Notes: generated from the letters alone by a model not told the origin. A stretch of DNA of 64,000 nucleotides from Paraburkholderia sp. BCC1886 (GCF_900996245.1 NZ_CAAJGK010000039.1:62001-126000), one strand, 5' to 3'. Shown: positions 9,409-19,892, counted from the stretch's first letter. Numbers and translations: made by a program.

Positions 9409-10761
9409 ATGACTAACTTCAGAACGAAGCGCGGGCGCGGTGCCGCGTTCCCGACTCTTCCAACTCTCCCGGCTCTCATTGCCGCGATGGGGCTCCTGCT
9501 GTGCGCTTGCGGCGGCGGAGGCAGCGGTGGTCAGGACGGTAGCGCGGTCGGCTGGAATGCCGCGCCCGAGTGGATTGACAAGCCCGGTGGCTCGGGTAGC
9601 GCCAGTGGGTCGGGCAACTCGGGCGGCAGCGCTCTGCCGGCTACCGGCGACAACACCGTGCCGATTCACGTCGACAACCGCATGGGCAGCATCAACATGC
9701 TGTCCGCGTCGATCAAGGTGTGCGTGCCCGGCTCGGCAGCGCCGGGCCAGTGCGTGACGGTAGACAACATGCTGATCGACACCGGCTCGACGGGTGTACG
9801 TATCGCGGCACGCGCGATTCCCACCATCGCGCCCTTGCTGCTGACGCAGGCGGGCGCGCTCGACGACGCCACGGGTGCCGCGCCGATCGCCGAATGCATG
9901 CTGTTCGCTTCGGGGTTCACGTGGGGATCGGTCAAACGCGCGGACATTACGATCGGCAGCAAGACGGCGAGCAACATTCCGATCCAGTTGATGGCGGATG
10001 GCGCCTTCGCCACGCCGACCGACTGCATGCAACACGGCGGCGCCGATCTGAGCACGGTGGAGAGTCTGGGCGGCAACGGCATCATCGGTATCGACCATTT
10101 CACCGGCGACTCGCGCGACGCGTTGACGACGGCCATTCCGGCCAACTACTACTATTGCCCGTCGCAGAACAACTGCATCAGCACGCGCATGCTGGCAGCC
10201 AAGGAAGTCACCAATCCGGTCGCGGCCTTTGCCACCGACAACAACGGCACGGTCATCCGTCTACCGGCGTTGCCCGCCGGCGGACAGGCGGCCGTCACGG
10301 GGCAACTCATCTTCGGTGTCGGCACGCAGCGCAACAATACGTTGCCGGCGAGCGCGACGGTACTCGCCGTGGACGACTACGGCATGTTCACGACGCAGTA
10401 CAAAGGACAGGTGTTCAACCGCAGCGCAATCGACAGCGGCACCAATGCCTACGCCTTTCCGGACAGCGCGATTCCCAAGCTCGGCAGCTGGTACACCCCG
10501 GCGACGCCGCTCACGCTCAGCGCGACCATGGAGTCCAACACCGCCGCGTCCGCGCCGTTGCAGATGCCGCTGCGCGTGGCCAATGCGGGCGGTTTGATGG
10601 CGACCGGTTACGCGGCATTCGACAACATTGGCATGTACTTCTCGAATAGCCGGGGCAACATGTTTTTGTGGGGACTGCCGTTCTTTTTCGGTCGCGATGT
10701 TTATACGGTCATCGGCTACGCGAAGGTGGGCACGCTGACGGGACCGTTCGTCGCGTTCTAG
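9409..10761 (+). CDS. DUF3443 lipoprotein with pepsin-like Asp motifs (copy 1)
   Basis: Predicted outer-membrane lipoprotein of 450 aa (456 if the in-frame GTG at 9391 is used). The lipobox is LLCAC, followed by a flexible Gly/Ser-rich tether (about 35-85). The globular part begins NTVPIHVDN. Two motifs resemble the paired catalytic Asp sites of pepsin-type proteases: LIDTGSTGVRI (Asp about 124) and AIDSGTNAYAF (Asp about 342), some 218 residues apart. Cys residues in KVCVPG, QCVTV, ECMLF, YYCPSQNNC could form disulfides. The DUF3443 family has no assigned function that I know; protease activity is my inference. It forms a unit with the DUF2844 gene 42 bases upstream. Confidence 0.85.
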   Translation: MTNFRTKRGRGAAFPTLPTLPALIAAMGLLLCACGGGGSGGQDGSAVGWNAAPEWIDKPGGSGSASGSGNSGGSALPATGDNTVPIHVDNRMGSINMLSASIKVCVPGSAAPGQCVTVDNMLIDTGSTGVRIAARAIPTIAPLLLTQAGALDDATGAAPIAECMLFASGFTWGSVKRADITIGSKTASNIPIQLMADGAFATPTDCMQHGGADLSTVESLGGNGIIGIDHFTGDSRDALTTAIPANYYYCPSQNNCISTRMLAAKEVTNPVAAFATDNNGTVIRLPALPAGGQAAVTGQLIFGVGTQRNNTLPASATVLAVDDYGMFTTQYKGQVFNRSAIDSGTNAYAFPDSAIPKLGSWYTPATPLTLSATMESNTAASAPLQMPLRVANAGGLMATGYAAFDNIGMYFSNSRGNMFLWGLPFFFGRDVYTVIGYAKVGTLTGPFVAF

Positions 10762-10902
10762 CGCGAGATTCGGATCGTGGAGGGTGATCGGGAAGATCGA
10801 AGCTGAACTTCGCGGCGTTTCCTACGAGTCATTCGGACTTTTCTGGTCATCCCGATAAAAGCTCGCTGGCAACATGCTCCGACCTTTCCTCTGGAGCCCG
10901 TA

Positions 10903-11360
10903 ATGAACTTCGTGAAGATCGCGCTTGCCGGCGCGGCACTGTGGCCGCTCGCCTCGCTGGCAACATTGGGCGGCGCGCCGGCAACCGGCACGAGCGCCGC
11001 GCCGTCCCTGTTGCGCTCGGCCGCTTCGCTCAATAGCGCGTCGGTGGCGCTGCCCTACAGCGTGCGCTACACGCTCGGTGCCGACGGCGTGGCGATCCGC
11101 GAATACGTGCTGCCTGAGAACGTTGTGTTCGCGGTCAGCTGGCAAGGGCCCGTGCGCCCGGACATGACCGCCCTGCTCGGAAGCTATCTGCCGAATTTCG
11201 CGAATGCGGGCGCGGGCACTGGTCGAAGCCGCGGCGCAGGTCCGCTCGTTCAGCACGATGGGAATTTGCATATCGAGTCCGCCGGGCGGCCGGGACATTT
11301 TTTCGGCAAGGCCTATTTACCGCGTCTCGTTCCTTCGCAGGTTCGGGTGGAGGAACTGCA

Positions 11361-11364
<4 letters not shown>
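10903..11364 (+). CDS. DUF2844 family secreted protein (copy 2)
   Basis: A 153-aa paralogue of the protein encoded at 8848. It has a signal peptide ([20 protein letters not shown]) and the same core ([57 protein letters not shown]). It lacks the longer Thr/Ser-rich segment found after the signal peptide in copy 1. The TGA stop overlaps the ATG of the next gene (ATGA at 11361-11364), which indicates translational coupling with the DUF3443 partner. Function unknown. Confidence 0.85.
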
Positions 11365-12893
<1,529 letters not shown>

Positions 12894-12925
12894 ACAGCGC
12901 TAACCCGACCAGTAACAAGCAACCA

Positions 12926-12965
12926 ACGCCCGGCGTCTACCACGACGCCGGGCGTCTGCTTTTCA
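12926..12965 (+). terminator. Rho-independent terminator after DUF3443 copy 2
   Basis: An 11-bp perfect stem (ACGCCCGGCGT / ACGCCGGGCGT) with an 8-base loop, then CTGCTTTTC. It closes the DUF2844/DUF3443 block. The stretch from here to urtA (12966-13384) holds only a short tandem repeat and the urt control region. Confidence 0.8.
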
Positions 12966-13001
12966 TTTCCGGCATCACTTCCGGCGTCACTTCCGGCATC
13001 A
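12966..13001 (+). repeat. three 12-bp tandem repeats
   Basis: Three near-identical copies of a unit like ACTTCCGGCATC lie just after the terminator. No function is evident. Confidence 0.55.
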
Positions 13002-13189
13002 CAACGGCCAGACCACCAACACGTCGCCACACGAATCAGCGCCTCCCAGCCCGAGCCGCGTCCCCACCACACCGAAAAAATCCCCCATGCACAACCGCGC
13101 GGCGGCGATGCACCGCGGAAGCCCGTCGGCGGAGCACAACGCTTCCTCGCAGCGCGACACGCACTCGAACGAGGCGATTAGCCATCCAA

Positions 13190-13206
13190 CGCACCAGGTT
13201 CGTGCA
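13190..13206 (+). promoter_or_regulatory. putative NtrC-binding site upstream of urtA
   Basis: CGCACCAGGTTCGTGCA matches 15 of 17 positions of the NtrC consensus TGCACY-N5-RGTGCA. It lies 77 bases upstream of a sigma-54 promoter, a usual distance for an NtrC enhancer. Confidence 0.55.
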
Positions 13207-13282
13207 CGAACGCGCAGGACTTACCGCCGCGTCAGTCGCGCCGCAGCCCGCGCCGCCAATACCGGCAGTCGAACTTACTGCA

Positions 13283-13298
13283 TGGCACACCCTTTGCA
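13283..13298 (+). promoter_or_regulatory. sigma-54 (-24/-12) promoter of the urt operon
   Basis: TGGCAC-ACCCT-TTGCA is a full match to the sigma-54 consensus TGGCAC-N5-TTGCW. It lies 87 bases before the urtA start. With the upstream NtrC-like site it indicates induction of urea transport under nitrogen limitation. Confidence 0.85.
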
Positions 13299-13384
13299 GT
13301 ACACAAACGGCACGTCATGCGGGGCTCCTACCGCTGGCTGAATACGACGCCTAAAAACACTCACATCATGGCAAGGGGATACAC

Positions 13385-14683
13385 ATGAAACGTCGCAGTC
13401 TCTTGAAGTTCGGTTCGATGTCGGGCGCGCTGGCGCTGGCGGGTCAGGTTCCGTTCGCGAACGCGCAGTCGGGCAGCGGCCCGATCAAGGTGGGTATTCT
13501 GCATTCCCTGTCGGGCACGATGGCCATCTCCGAAACGTCGCTGAAAGACACCGCGCTGATGACCATTTCGGAAATCAACAAGAGCGGTGGCGTGATGGGC
13601 CGCCAGCTCGAGCCCGTGGTGGTCGACCCGGCGTCGAACTGGCCGCTGTTCGCCGAAAAAGCCCGCCAGCTGATCACGCAGGAAAAATGCGCCGTGGTGT
13701 TCGGCTGCTGGACGTCGGTGTCGCGTAAATCGGTGCTGCCGGTCTTCGAAGAACTGAACGGCCTGCTGTTCTACCCGGTGCAATACGAAGGCGAAGAAAT
13801 GTCGCGCAACGTGTTCTACACGGGCGCCGCGCCGAACCAGCAGGCCATTCCGGCCACCGAATATCTGATGAGCGCCGAAGGCGGCGCAGCCAAGCGCTTT
13901 TTCCTGCTCGGCACCGACTACGTGTACCCGCGCACGACCAACAAGATCCTGCGCGCGTTCCTCAAGTCGAAAGGCGTGCAGGAAGCCGACATCCAGGAGG
14001 TCTACACGCCGTTCGGTCATAGCGACTATCAAACCATCGTCGCGAACATCAAGACCTTCTCGCAAGGCGGCAAGACCGCGGTCATCTCGACGGTGAACGG
14101 CGACTCGAACGTGCCGTTCTACAAGGAACTGGGCAACCAGGGCTTGAAAGCGTCGGACGTGCCGGTCGTGGCGTTCTCGGTCGGTGAAGAAGAACTGCGC
14201 GGTATCGACACGAAGCCGCTGGTCGGCAACCTCGCCGCATGGAACTACTTCATGTCGCTGCGCAATCCGACCAACGAGAAGTTCAAGAAGCAATGGGCGG
14301 CATGGGTCAAGGACAACAACCTGCCCGGCGGTACCAAGCGCGTGACGAACGACCCGATGGAAGCGACTTTCGTCGGCATCCACATGTGGAAGCAGGCTGT
14401 CGAGAAAGCGAAGAGCACGGACGTCGACAAGGTGCGCGTCGCGATGATCGGCCAGAAGTACGCGGCACCGTGCGGCTTCACGCTCGAAATGGACGGCAAT
14501 CACCATCTGCACAAGCCGGTGATGATCGGCGAAGTGCGCGCCGACGGTCAGTTCAACGTGGTGTGGCGCACCAAGACCACGATCCGTGCGCAGCCGTGGA
14601 GCCCGTACATTGCCGGCAACGCGGGCAAGCCGGACGTGGTCAGCTCGATTCCGGCATTCCTGAAGCGTTCGCGGGTTGCCTGA
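13385..14683 (+). CDS. urtA: urea ABC transporter substrate-binding protein
   Basis: Periplasmic urea-binding protein of 432 aa. The ATG follows AAGGGG. The N-terminus KRRSLLKFG followed by a hydrophobic run to NAQSG is a twin-arginine-type signal peptide. The mature part begins IKVGILHSLSGTMAISE, typical of UrtA, and includes FGCWTSVSRKSVLPVFE and LFYPVQYEGEE, segments that separate UrtA from amino-acid LivK proteins. It is the first gene of urtABCDE and sits directly behind the sigma-54 promoter. A strong hairpin follows the stop and probably favours higher UrtA levels than permease levels. Confidence 0.96.
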   Translation: MKRRSLLKFGSMSGALALAGQVPFANAQSGSGPIKVGILHSLSGTMAISETSLKDTALMTISEINKSGGVMGRQLEPVVVDPASNWPLFAEKARQLITQEKCAVVFGCWTSVSRKSVLPVFEELNGLLFYPVQYEGEEMSRNVFYTGAAPNQQAIPATEYLMSAEGGAAKRFFLLGTDYVYPRTTNKILRAFLKSKGVQEADIQEVYTPFGHSDYQTIVANIKTFSQGGKTAVISTVNGDSNVPFYKELGNQGLKASDVPVVAFSVGEEELRGIDTKPLVGNLAAWNYFMSLRNPTNEKFKKQWAAWVKDNNLPGGTKRVTNDPMEATFVGIHMWKQAVEKAKSTDVDKVRVAMIGQKYAAPCGFTLEMDGNHHLHKPVMIGEVRADGQFNVVWRTKTTIRAQPWSPYIAGNAGKPDVVSSIPAFLKRSRVA

Positions 14684-14690
14684 GCGGATG

Positions 14691-14715
14691 GCGTGAGCAG
14701 GCAGCCTGCTCACGC
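14691..14715 (+). promoter_or_regulatory. hairpin between urtA and urtB
   Basis: A perfect 11-bp stem (GCGTGAGCAGG / CCTGCTCACGC) with a 3-base loop begins 7 bases after the urtA stop. A second stem (GGGCGCG / CGCGCCC, 14782-14798) lies further on. Neither is followed by a T run, so mRNA 3'-end stabilisation or partial termination is more likely than full termination. Confidence 0.6.
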
Positions 14716-14902
14716 GAACGGATGAGCGCACCCGCACCGCCAAGGGTCGTGGGCGGGCTCATCCGAGGTGTTCCTGAGAAGGGGCGCGGTTCGCGCCCTG
14801 TAACCCGACGGTGCGGCAATCAAGATGACGATGGCTATCGCTAACGCCATCGCGCTCGCCGCCCGCCGGTTTCTCGCCCGCCGGTTTTTCTAAAAGGCCA
14901 CC

Positions 14903-16528
14903 ATGGCGTCCTCATTCCTCCCATTCGTACGGCGCAGCATTGGCGGCGTGGCGCTCGCCTTGATCGCCAGCATGCCGCTCGCCGCTTTTGCGCTCACCCA
15001 AGCCGATGTCGCGCCGCTGGCCGCCGACGACTTCGACGCGAAGTCCGCGGCTATCGACAAACTGATCGCCAATCACGACAAAGCATCGCTTGCCGTGCTC
15101 AAGGCGCTCTCCGACGACACCGCGCTCGCCACCGATTCCGGCGCCGTGTTGCTGCAGGACGGCGACACCACGCGCGACGCGATCACCGGCAAGACGGTCG
15201 AAGCCGGCGACGCTCAACCGGTCACGCTGAACAACCTGCTGCGCTCGAAAGTGGCCGGCGCGCTGTCCGGCCTGCAACTCGATTCGCCGGATCCGGCGAC
15301 CCGCGAAGCGGCGATCAAGCTGCTGCTGCAAAACCCTGATCCGTCGATCAAACCGCTGGTCGACGCGGCCCGCGCCAAAGAGACCGACCCGGCACTGAAA
15401 AAACGTCTCGACACCTTGTGGGCGATGACGGCCCTGCACGACACCGATGCGGCCAAACGTCTGGAAGCCGTACAACTGGTCGCGGCACGTCACGACCTGG
15501 ACATGAACGAACTGCTGCGTCCGCTGGTCGCGAAGAAAGCGGACGGCACCTTCAACGAAGCGGATGACCGGGTGCGCGCCGCCGCGCAAGCCGGTATCGA
15601 CGAACTCGACGCGATCCAGCGTCGCAGCCAGATCGCGGGCACGCTGTTCGCGGGCCTGTCGCTCGGCAGCGTGCTGTTGCTGGCCGCGCTGGGGCTGGCG
15701 ATTACGTATGGGCTGATCGGCGTCATCAACATGGCGCACGGTGAATTCCTGATGATCGGCGCCTACGCGACCTACGTCGTGCAGAACCTGTTTCAGCGCT
15801 TCGCGCCCGGCGCGTTCGACTGGTATCCGCTGCTCGCGGTGCCGGCCTCGTTCGCCGTGGCCGGACTGGTCGGCATCGTGCTCGAACGGCTCGTGCTCAA
15901 GCATCTGTATGGACGGCCGCTCGAAACGCTGCTGACCACCTTCGGCGTGAGCCTGATCCTGATTCAGGCCACGCGGATGATTTTCGGGGCGCAGAACGTG
16001 CAGGTGATCAACCCGTCGTGGATGAGCGGCGGCGTGACCGTCCTGCCGAATCTGATCCTGCCGTACAACCGCCTCGCGATTCTGGCGTTTTCGCTGATCG
16101 TCGTCGGCATTGCGTGGACCGTGTTGACGAAGACGCGTCTCGGTCTGTTCGTGCGCGCGGTGACGCAGAACCGTCGCATGGCAGCGTGCGTCGGCGTGAA
16201 GACGGCGCGGGTCGACTCGTATGCATTCGCATTCGGCGCGGGCATTGCCGGACTCGGCGGCTGCGCGCTGTCGCAGATCGGCAACGTCGGTCCCGATCTG
16301 GGCCAGAGCTACATCATCGATTCGTTCATGGCCGTCGTGCTGGGTGGCGTCGGTCAACTGGCCGGCACGGTGATCGGCGGCTTCGGGCTCGGTCTCGTCA
16401 GCAAGGCTATCGAACCGTTCTGGGGCGCCGTGCTCGCGAAGATCGCGGTGCTGGTGCTGATCGTTCTGTTCATCCAGAAGCGTCCGCAGGGCATGTTCGC
16501 TCTCAAGGGCCGTAGCGCGGAGGCATGA
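14903..16528 (+). CDS. urtB: urea ABC transporter permease UrtB
   Basis: First membrane subunit of the urea transporter, 541 aa. It has a signal peptide (about 1-32, ending AFALT), then a soluble periplasmic region of about 210 residues that is normal for UrtB and absent from LivH, then the LivH-like permease domain. This domain starts about residue 250 (LFAGLSLGSVLLLAALGLAITYGLIGVINMAHGEF) and carries about eight membrane helices, ending QKRPQGMFALKGR. The gene is separated from urtC by a single base after its stop, so they are co-translated. Confidence 0.95.
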   Translation: MASSFLPFVRRSIGGVALALIASMPLAAFALTQADVAPLAADDFDAKSAAIDKLIANHDKASLAVLKALSDDTALATDSGAVLLQDGDTTRDAITGKTVEAGDAQPVTLNNLLRSKVAGALSGLQLDSPDPATREAAIKLLLQNPDPSIKPLVDAARAKETDPALKKRLDTLWAMTALHDTDAAKRLEAVQLVAARHDLDMNELLRPLVAKKADGTFNEADDRVRAAAQAGIDELDAIQRRSQIAGTLFAGLSLGSVLLLAALGLAITYGLIGVINMAHGEFLMIGAYATYVVQNLFQRFAPGAFDWYPLLAVPASFAVAGLVGIVLERLVLKHLYGRPLETLLTTFGVSLILIQATRMIFGAQNVQVINPSWMSGGVTVLPNLILPYNRLAILAFSLIVVGIAWTVLTKTRLGLFVRAVTQNRRMAACVGVKTARVDSYAFAFGAGIAGLGGCALSQIGNVGPDLGQSYIIDSFMAVVLGGVGQLAGTVIGGFGLGLVSKAIEPFWGAVLAKIAVLVLIVLFIQKRPQGMFALKGRSAEA

Positions 16529-16529
16529 C

Positions 16530-17708
16530 ATGACATCTGTAACTTCCACGGCGTCCGTGGGCCCGACCGGCGGCGTACCGGGGCGCGACGCGCAGTCCGG
16601 TTTCGCGCTCGGTCTGCCGGCGCGGCCCGCGCTGTTGTCGCGCCGCGCATGGCTTGCGCTGATCGCCCTGATCATCGTCTTTGGACTCGGCGTGCCGTTC
16701 GCGACGCTGGTGGTGCCGGAGACCAGCGCGTTGCATCTGTCCGCTTACGCGATGACCATTACCGGCAAGTTCATGTGCTACGCGATCGCCGCGTTGGCGC
16801 TCGATCTGGTGTGGGGTTATTGCGGCATTCTGAGCCTCGGGCACGCGCTGTTCTTCGCGCTCGGCGGCTACGCCATCGGCATGTATCTGATGCGCGAAAT
16901 CGGCAAGCAGGGGACGTACGGCAGCAATCTGCCGGACTTCATGGTGTTTCTCGACTGGCACCAGTTGCCATGGTATTGGGAGGGCACCGAGCATCTCGGT
17001 TATGCGTTGTTGCTGGTGGTGCTGGTGCCGGCCGTGGTCGCGTGGGTGTTCGGCTTCTTCACGTTCCGTTCGCGGGTGAAGGGCGTGTACCTGTCTATCA
17101 TCACGCAAGCCATGACGTTTGCCGCAATGCTGCTGTTCTATCGCAACGAGACGGGCTTCGGCGGCAACAACGGCTTTACCGATTTCAAGCGGATTGCCGG
17201 CTTTCCGATTACGCATCCGGGCACGCGCACTGCCTTGCTGATGATCACCTTCGCCGTGTTGATCCTGGCTTTTCTGGGCGCGCGGGCGATCGTCACGTCG
17301 AAGCTCGGCCGGGTGGTGACGGCGGTGCGTGATGGCGAGACGCGGCTGATGTTCGTCGGCTATAGCCCGCTTGCTTACAAGCTGTTCGTGTGGACCGTGT
17401 CGGCGGTGTTGTGCGGCATTGCGGGGGCGCTGTACGTGCCGCAGGTCGGCATCATCAACCCGGGCGAGATGTCGCCGGGCAACTCGATCGAAATGGCGAT
17501 CTGGGTTGCGGTGGGCGGACGCGGCACGTTGATTGGACCGATCATCGGCGCGTTTGCGGTGAATGGCGCGAAGAGCTTTTTCACAGCGAATTTCCCGGAG
17601 TACTGGCTGTTTTTCCTTGGACTGATCTTCGTGCTGGTTCCGCTGTTGTTGCCTAACGGCATCATGGGGCTGATCGAGCTCGTGACACGCAAGAGGAATC
17701 GCACATGA
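16530..17708 (+). CDS. urtC: urea ABC transporter permease UrtC
   Basis: Second membrane subunit (LivM-like), 392 aa. A cytoplasmic N-terminal stretch of about 45 residues precedes the first helix (WLALIALIIVFGLGVPFATLVV). The conserved LivM/UrtC segment ALDLVWGYCGILSLGHALFFALGGYAIGMYLM and the cytoplasmic coupling loop GRVVTAVRDGETRLMFVGYS are present. The last four bases overlap urtD (ATGA). The 3' third becomes progressively richer in G/T at synonymous sites, a trend that continues into urtD. Confidence 0.95.
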   Translation: MTSVTSTASVGPTGGVPGRDAQSGFALGLPARPALLSRRAWLALIALIIVFGLGVPFATLVVPETSALHLSAYAMTITGKFMCYAIAALALDLVWGYCGILSLGHALFFALGGYAIGMYLMREIGKQGTYGSNLPDFMVFLDWHQLPWYWEGTEHLGYALLLVVLVPAVVAWVFGFFTFRSRVKGVYLSIITQAMTFAAMLLFYRNETGFGGNNGFTDFKRIAGFPITHPGTRTALLMITFAVLILAFLGARAIVTSKLGRVVTAVRDGETRLMFVGYSPLAYKLFVWTVSAVLCGIAGALYVPQVGIINPGEMSPGNSIEMAIWVAVGGRGTLIGPIIGAFAVNGAKSFFTANFPEYWLFFLGLIFVLVPLLLPNGIMGLIELVTRKRNRT

Positions 17709-18568
17709 ACGAGAACCCGATGGTGCCTGATCTGGCGTTGCCGGAGGATCCGGCTGAGAGTTCGCTGAGCGGCGTGGCGAATATGGGGCATGTGGTGGTG
17801 CCGGGTGAGATCGACGTATCGCACGGGACGATTCTGTATCTGGAAGACGTGACGGTGAGCTTCGATGGGTTTCGCGCGTTGAACGCGTTGAGTCTGTCGA
17901 TCGAGGTGGGCGAATTGCGTTGCATCATTGGTCCGAACGGCGCGGGCAAGACCACGATGATGGATGTGATTACCGGCAAGACGAAGCCCGATGGCGGCAA
18001 GGTGTTTCTTGGGCAGTCGATCGATTTGACGCGGATGAACGAGCCGTCGATTGCGCGTTCGGGGATTGGGCGCAAGTTTCAGAAGCCGACGGTATTCGAG
18101 CAGCATCCGGTGTGGGAGAACCTCGAACTGGCGATGAAGGCCGACAAGGGTTGGTGGGCATCGTTGCGGGCGCGGCTGGATCGCGAGGCGCAGGCGCGGA
18201 TTGAAGAGACGCTGGTGTTGATCGGGTTGGAGAGCGAGGCCCGGCGGCTCGCTGGGGAGTTGTCGCATGGGCAGAAGCAGCGGCTGGAGATCGGGATGTT
18301 GTTGATGCAGCAGCCTGCTTTGTTGTTGCTCGATGAGCCTGCGGCGGGCATGACCGATGATGAAACCATGCAGTTGGCTGAACTCCTGAATCATCTTCGA
18401 GGGAGTTGCTCGATGATGGTCGTCGAGCATGATATGGAGTTTGTTGCTGCGCTTTCTGGTGATGCCGGAAAGGTCACCGTCATGGCGGAAGGGCGCGTGC
18501 TGGCGCACGGGACGCTCGATGAGGTTAAGAGGGATGAGACTGTTATTGAGTCTTATCTTGGGAGGTGA
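17705..18568 (+). CDS. urtD: urea ABC transporter ATP-binding protein UrtD
   Basis: ATPase subunit of 287 aa. Walker A is GPNGAGKTTMMDVI, the signature is LSHGQKQRLEIGM and Walker B is LLLLDEPAAGM, all intact. The N-terminal extension of about 45 residues (including NMGHVVVPGEIDVSHG) is somewhat longer than in most UrtD proteins. Synonymous codon choice is markedly T/G-ending near the 3' end (GAT, CTT, GTT, TTG), unlike urtA-B. The stop lies two bases from the start of a large inverted-repeat element that separates this gene from urtE. Confidence 0.95.
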   Translation: MNENPMVPDLALPEDPAESSLSGVANMGHVVVPGEIDVSHGTILYLEDVTVSFDGFRALNALSLSIEVGELRCIIGPNGAGKTTMMDVITGKTKPDGGKVFLGQSIDLTRMNEPSIARSGIGRKFQKPTVFEQHPVWENLELAMKADKGWWASLRARLDREAQARIEETLVLIGLESEARRLAGELSHGQKQRLEIGMLLMQQPALLLLDEPAAGMTDDETMQLAELLNHLRGSCSMMVVEHDMEFVAALSGDAGKVTVMAEGRVLAHGTLDEVKRDETVIESYLGR

Positions 18569-18569
18569 T

Positions 18570-19150
18570 GGTTTTTTTTCGTTGCACTGGCTTTTTTGGC
18601 CTTTGGCCTTTCCTTGTGTTCTTAGTGGTCTATTAGCGTTCCCCCTGTGCGGGGGGGCACCTACTTTTCTTTGCCGCCGCAAAGAAAAGTAGGCAAAAGA
18701 AAGCGGCTCACACCGCTAATTCTTAAGTGGGAACCGCGCGAGGTCTTTGGTAGTGGTGCATCTGGAATCCGGTCCCTCGCGCATTGCGCGGTAGTGACAA
18801 AGCACTCATCAGCGCCCACTCCGCACTGCGTGCGTCGCGGATGGGAACACCACGGAAACCAGGTGAACCCGTGGTTTTTAGACGACCCGGGGGCGCGCGG
18901 AGCGCCGCCGGAAGAATGAGTTCTTTGTCACTAGGGTGGAGTGTGCGAGAACACGGATTCCAGATGCACCACTACCAAGGAAATGCCGCGGGACCCGCTT
19001 AAGAATTAGCGGTGTGAGCCGCTTTCTTTTGCCTACTTTTCTTTGCGGCGGCAAAGAAAAGTAGGTGCCCCCCCGCACAGGGGGAACGCTAATAGACCGA
19101 GAGCAAAGCAAGGAAAGGCCAAAGCAATCCAGAGCAACAAAAAAAACCAA
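18570..19150. repeat. large inverted-repeat element between urtD and urtE
   Basis: Two arms in inverted orientation. The cores at 18627-18727 and 18998-19098 are identical over 101 bases when one is reverse-complemented; weaker pairing extends outward to both ends (T8/A8 tracts) and inward to about 18815 and 18905. Each core contains a 34-base near-perfect palindrome, CCTACTTTTCTTTGC + CGCC + GCAAAGAAAAGTAGG. The sequence resembles a repeat that I associate with Paraburkholderia intergenic regions. There is no transposase and no clear target duplication. It is the only sequence in the 631-base gap between urtD and urtE. Confidence 0.85.
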
Positions 19151-19199
19151 GGCGCCGCAGGCAAAAAAAACACCAGACCGTTCCGAAGGAACCACCCAA

Positions 19200-19892
19200 A
19201 TGCTAGAAGTAGAAAACCTGAACCAGTACTACGGCGGCAGCCACATCCTCCGCGATGTAAAACTAACCGTGCCGGACGGCAAACTAACCGTCCTGCTAGG
19301 CCGCAACGGCGTAGGCAAAACAACGCTACTGCGTTGCCTGATGGGCGTAGTCCAGACACGAAGCGGCTCGATCGCCTGGCGCGGTGCGCCGATCACCAAA
19401 CTCCCGACCTACTCGCGAGTAGAAAAAGGCCTCGCCTACGTCCCGCAAGGCCGCGACATCTTCCCCCGCCTGACGGTAGAAGAAAACCTGCTGGTCGGCG
19501 CCGCCAGCAAAAAATCCCCCAAAAAAATTCCCGACCGCATCTACGAACTATTCCCGGTCCTCAAAGACATGCGCTCCCGCCGCGGCGGCGATCTCTCAGG
19601 CGGTCAGCAGCAACAACTCGCCATCGGCCGAGCCCTGATGAGCGACCCGCAACTACTCATCCTCGATGAACCCACCGAAGGTATCCAGCCCTCCATCATC
19701 CAGGACATCGGCCGCACGCTGCGGCAACTGGTCGAAGACATGGGCATGACCGTACTGCTCGTCGAACAGTATTACGACTTCGCCAAAGATATCGCCGACC
19801 ACTACTGGGTCATGAGCCGCGGTGAAATCGTCGCAGGCGGCGAAGGCGCCAATATGGACGCGGACGGCGTGCGCACCCTCATCGCCGTCTGA
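19200..19892 (+). CDS. urtE: urea ABC transporter ATP-binding protein UrtE
   Basis: Second ATPase subunit, 230 aa, starting MLEVENLNQYYGGSHILRDV as expected for UrtE. Walker A is GRNGVGKTTLL, the signature is LSGGQQQQLAIGR, and Walker B is LLILDEPTEGIQPSII, a UrtE hallmark. It completes the urea transporter although it lies 631 bases beyond urtD, behind the inverted repeat; either transcription reads through or a separate promoter exists. Early codons are unusually A/C-ending (CTA, GTA, AAA, ACA), mirroring the T/G bias of the urtD 3' end. Confidence 0.95.
   Translation: MLEVENLNQYYGGSHILRDVKLTVPDGKLTVLLGRNGVGKTTLLRCLMGVVQTRSGSIAWRGAPITKLPTYSRVEKGLAYVPQGRDIFPRLTVEENLLVGAASKKSPKKIPDRIYELFPVLKDMRSRRGGDLSGGQQQQLAIGRALMSDPQLLILDEPTEGIQPSIIQDIGRTLRQLVEDMGMTVLLVEQYYDFAKDIADHYWVMSRGEIVAGGEGANMDADGVRTLIAV

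Noticed and set aside
13087..13341. 84-codon frame upstream of urtA
   Set aside because: It runs through the NtrC-like site and sigma-54 promoter, has no ribosome-binding site and no recognisable content.
14912..16675. 587-codon minus-strand open frame over urtB
   Set aside because: Antisense shadow with skewed composition; urtB on the plus strand is unambiguous.
18647..19359. Small open frames inside the urtD-urtE inverted repeat
   Set aside because: They are translations of the palindromic repeat (both arms give the same peptide) and are not supported as genes.
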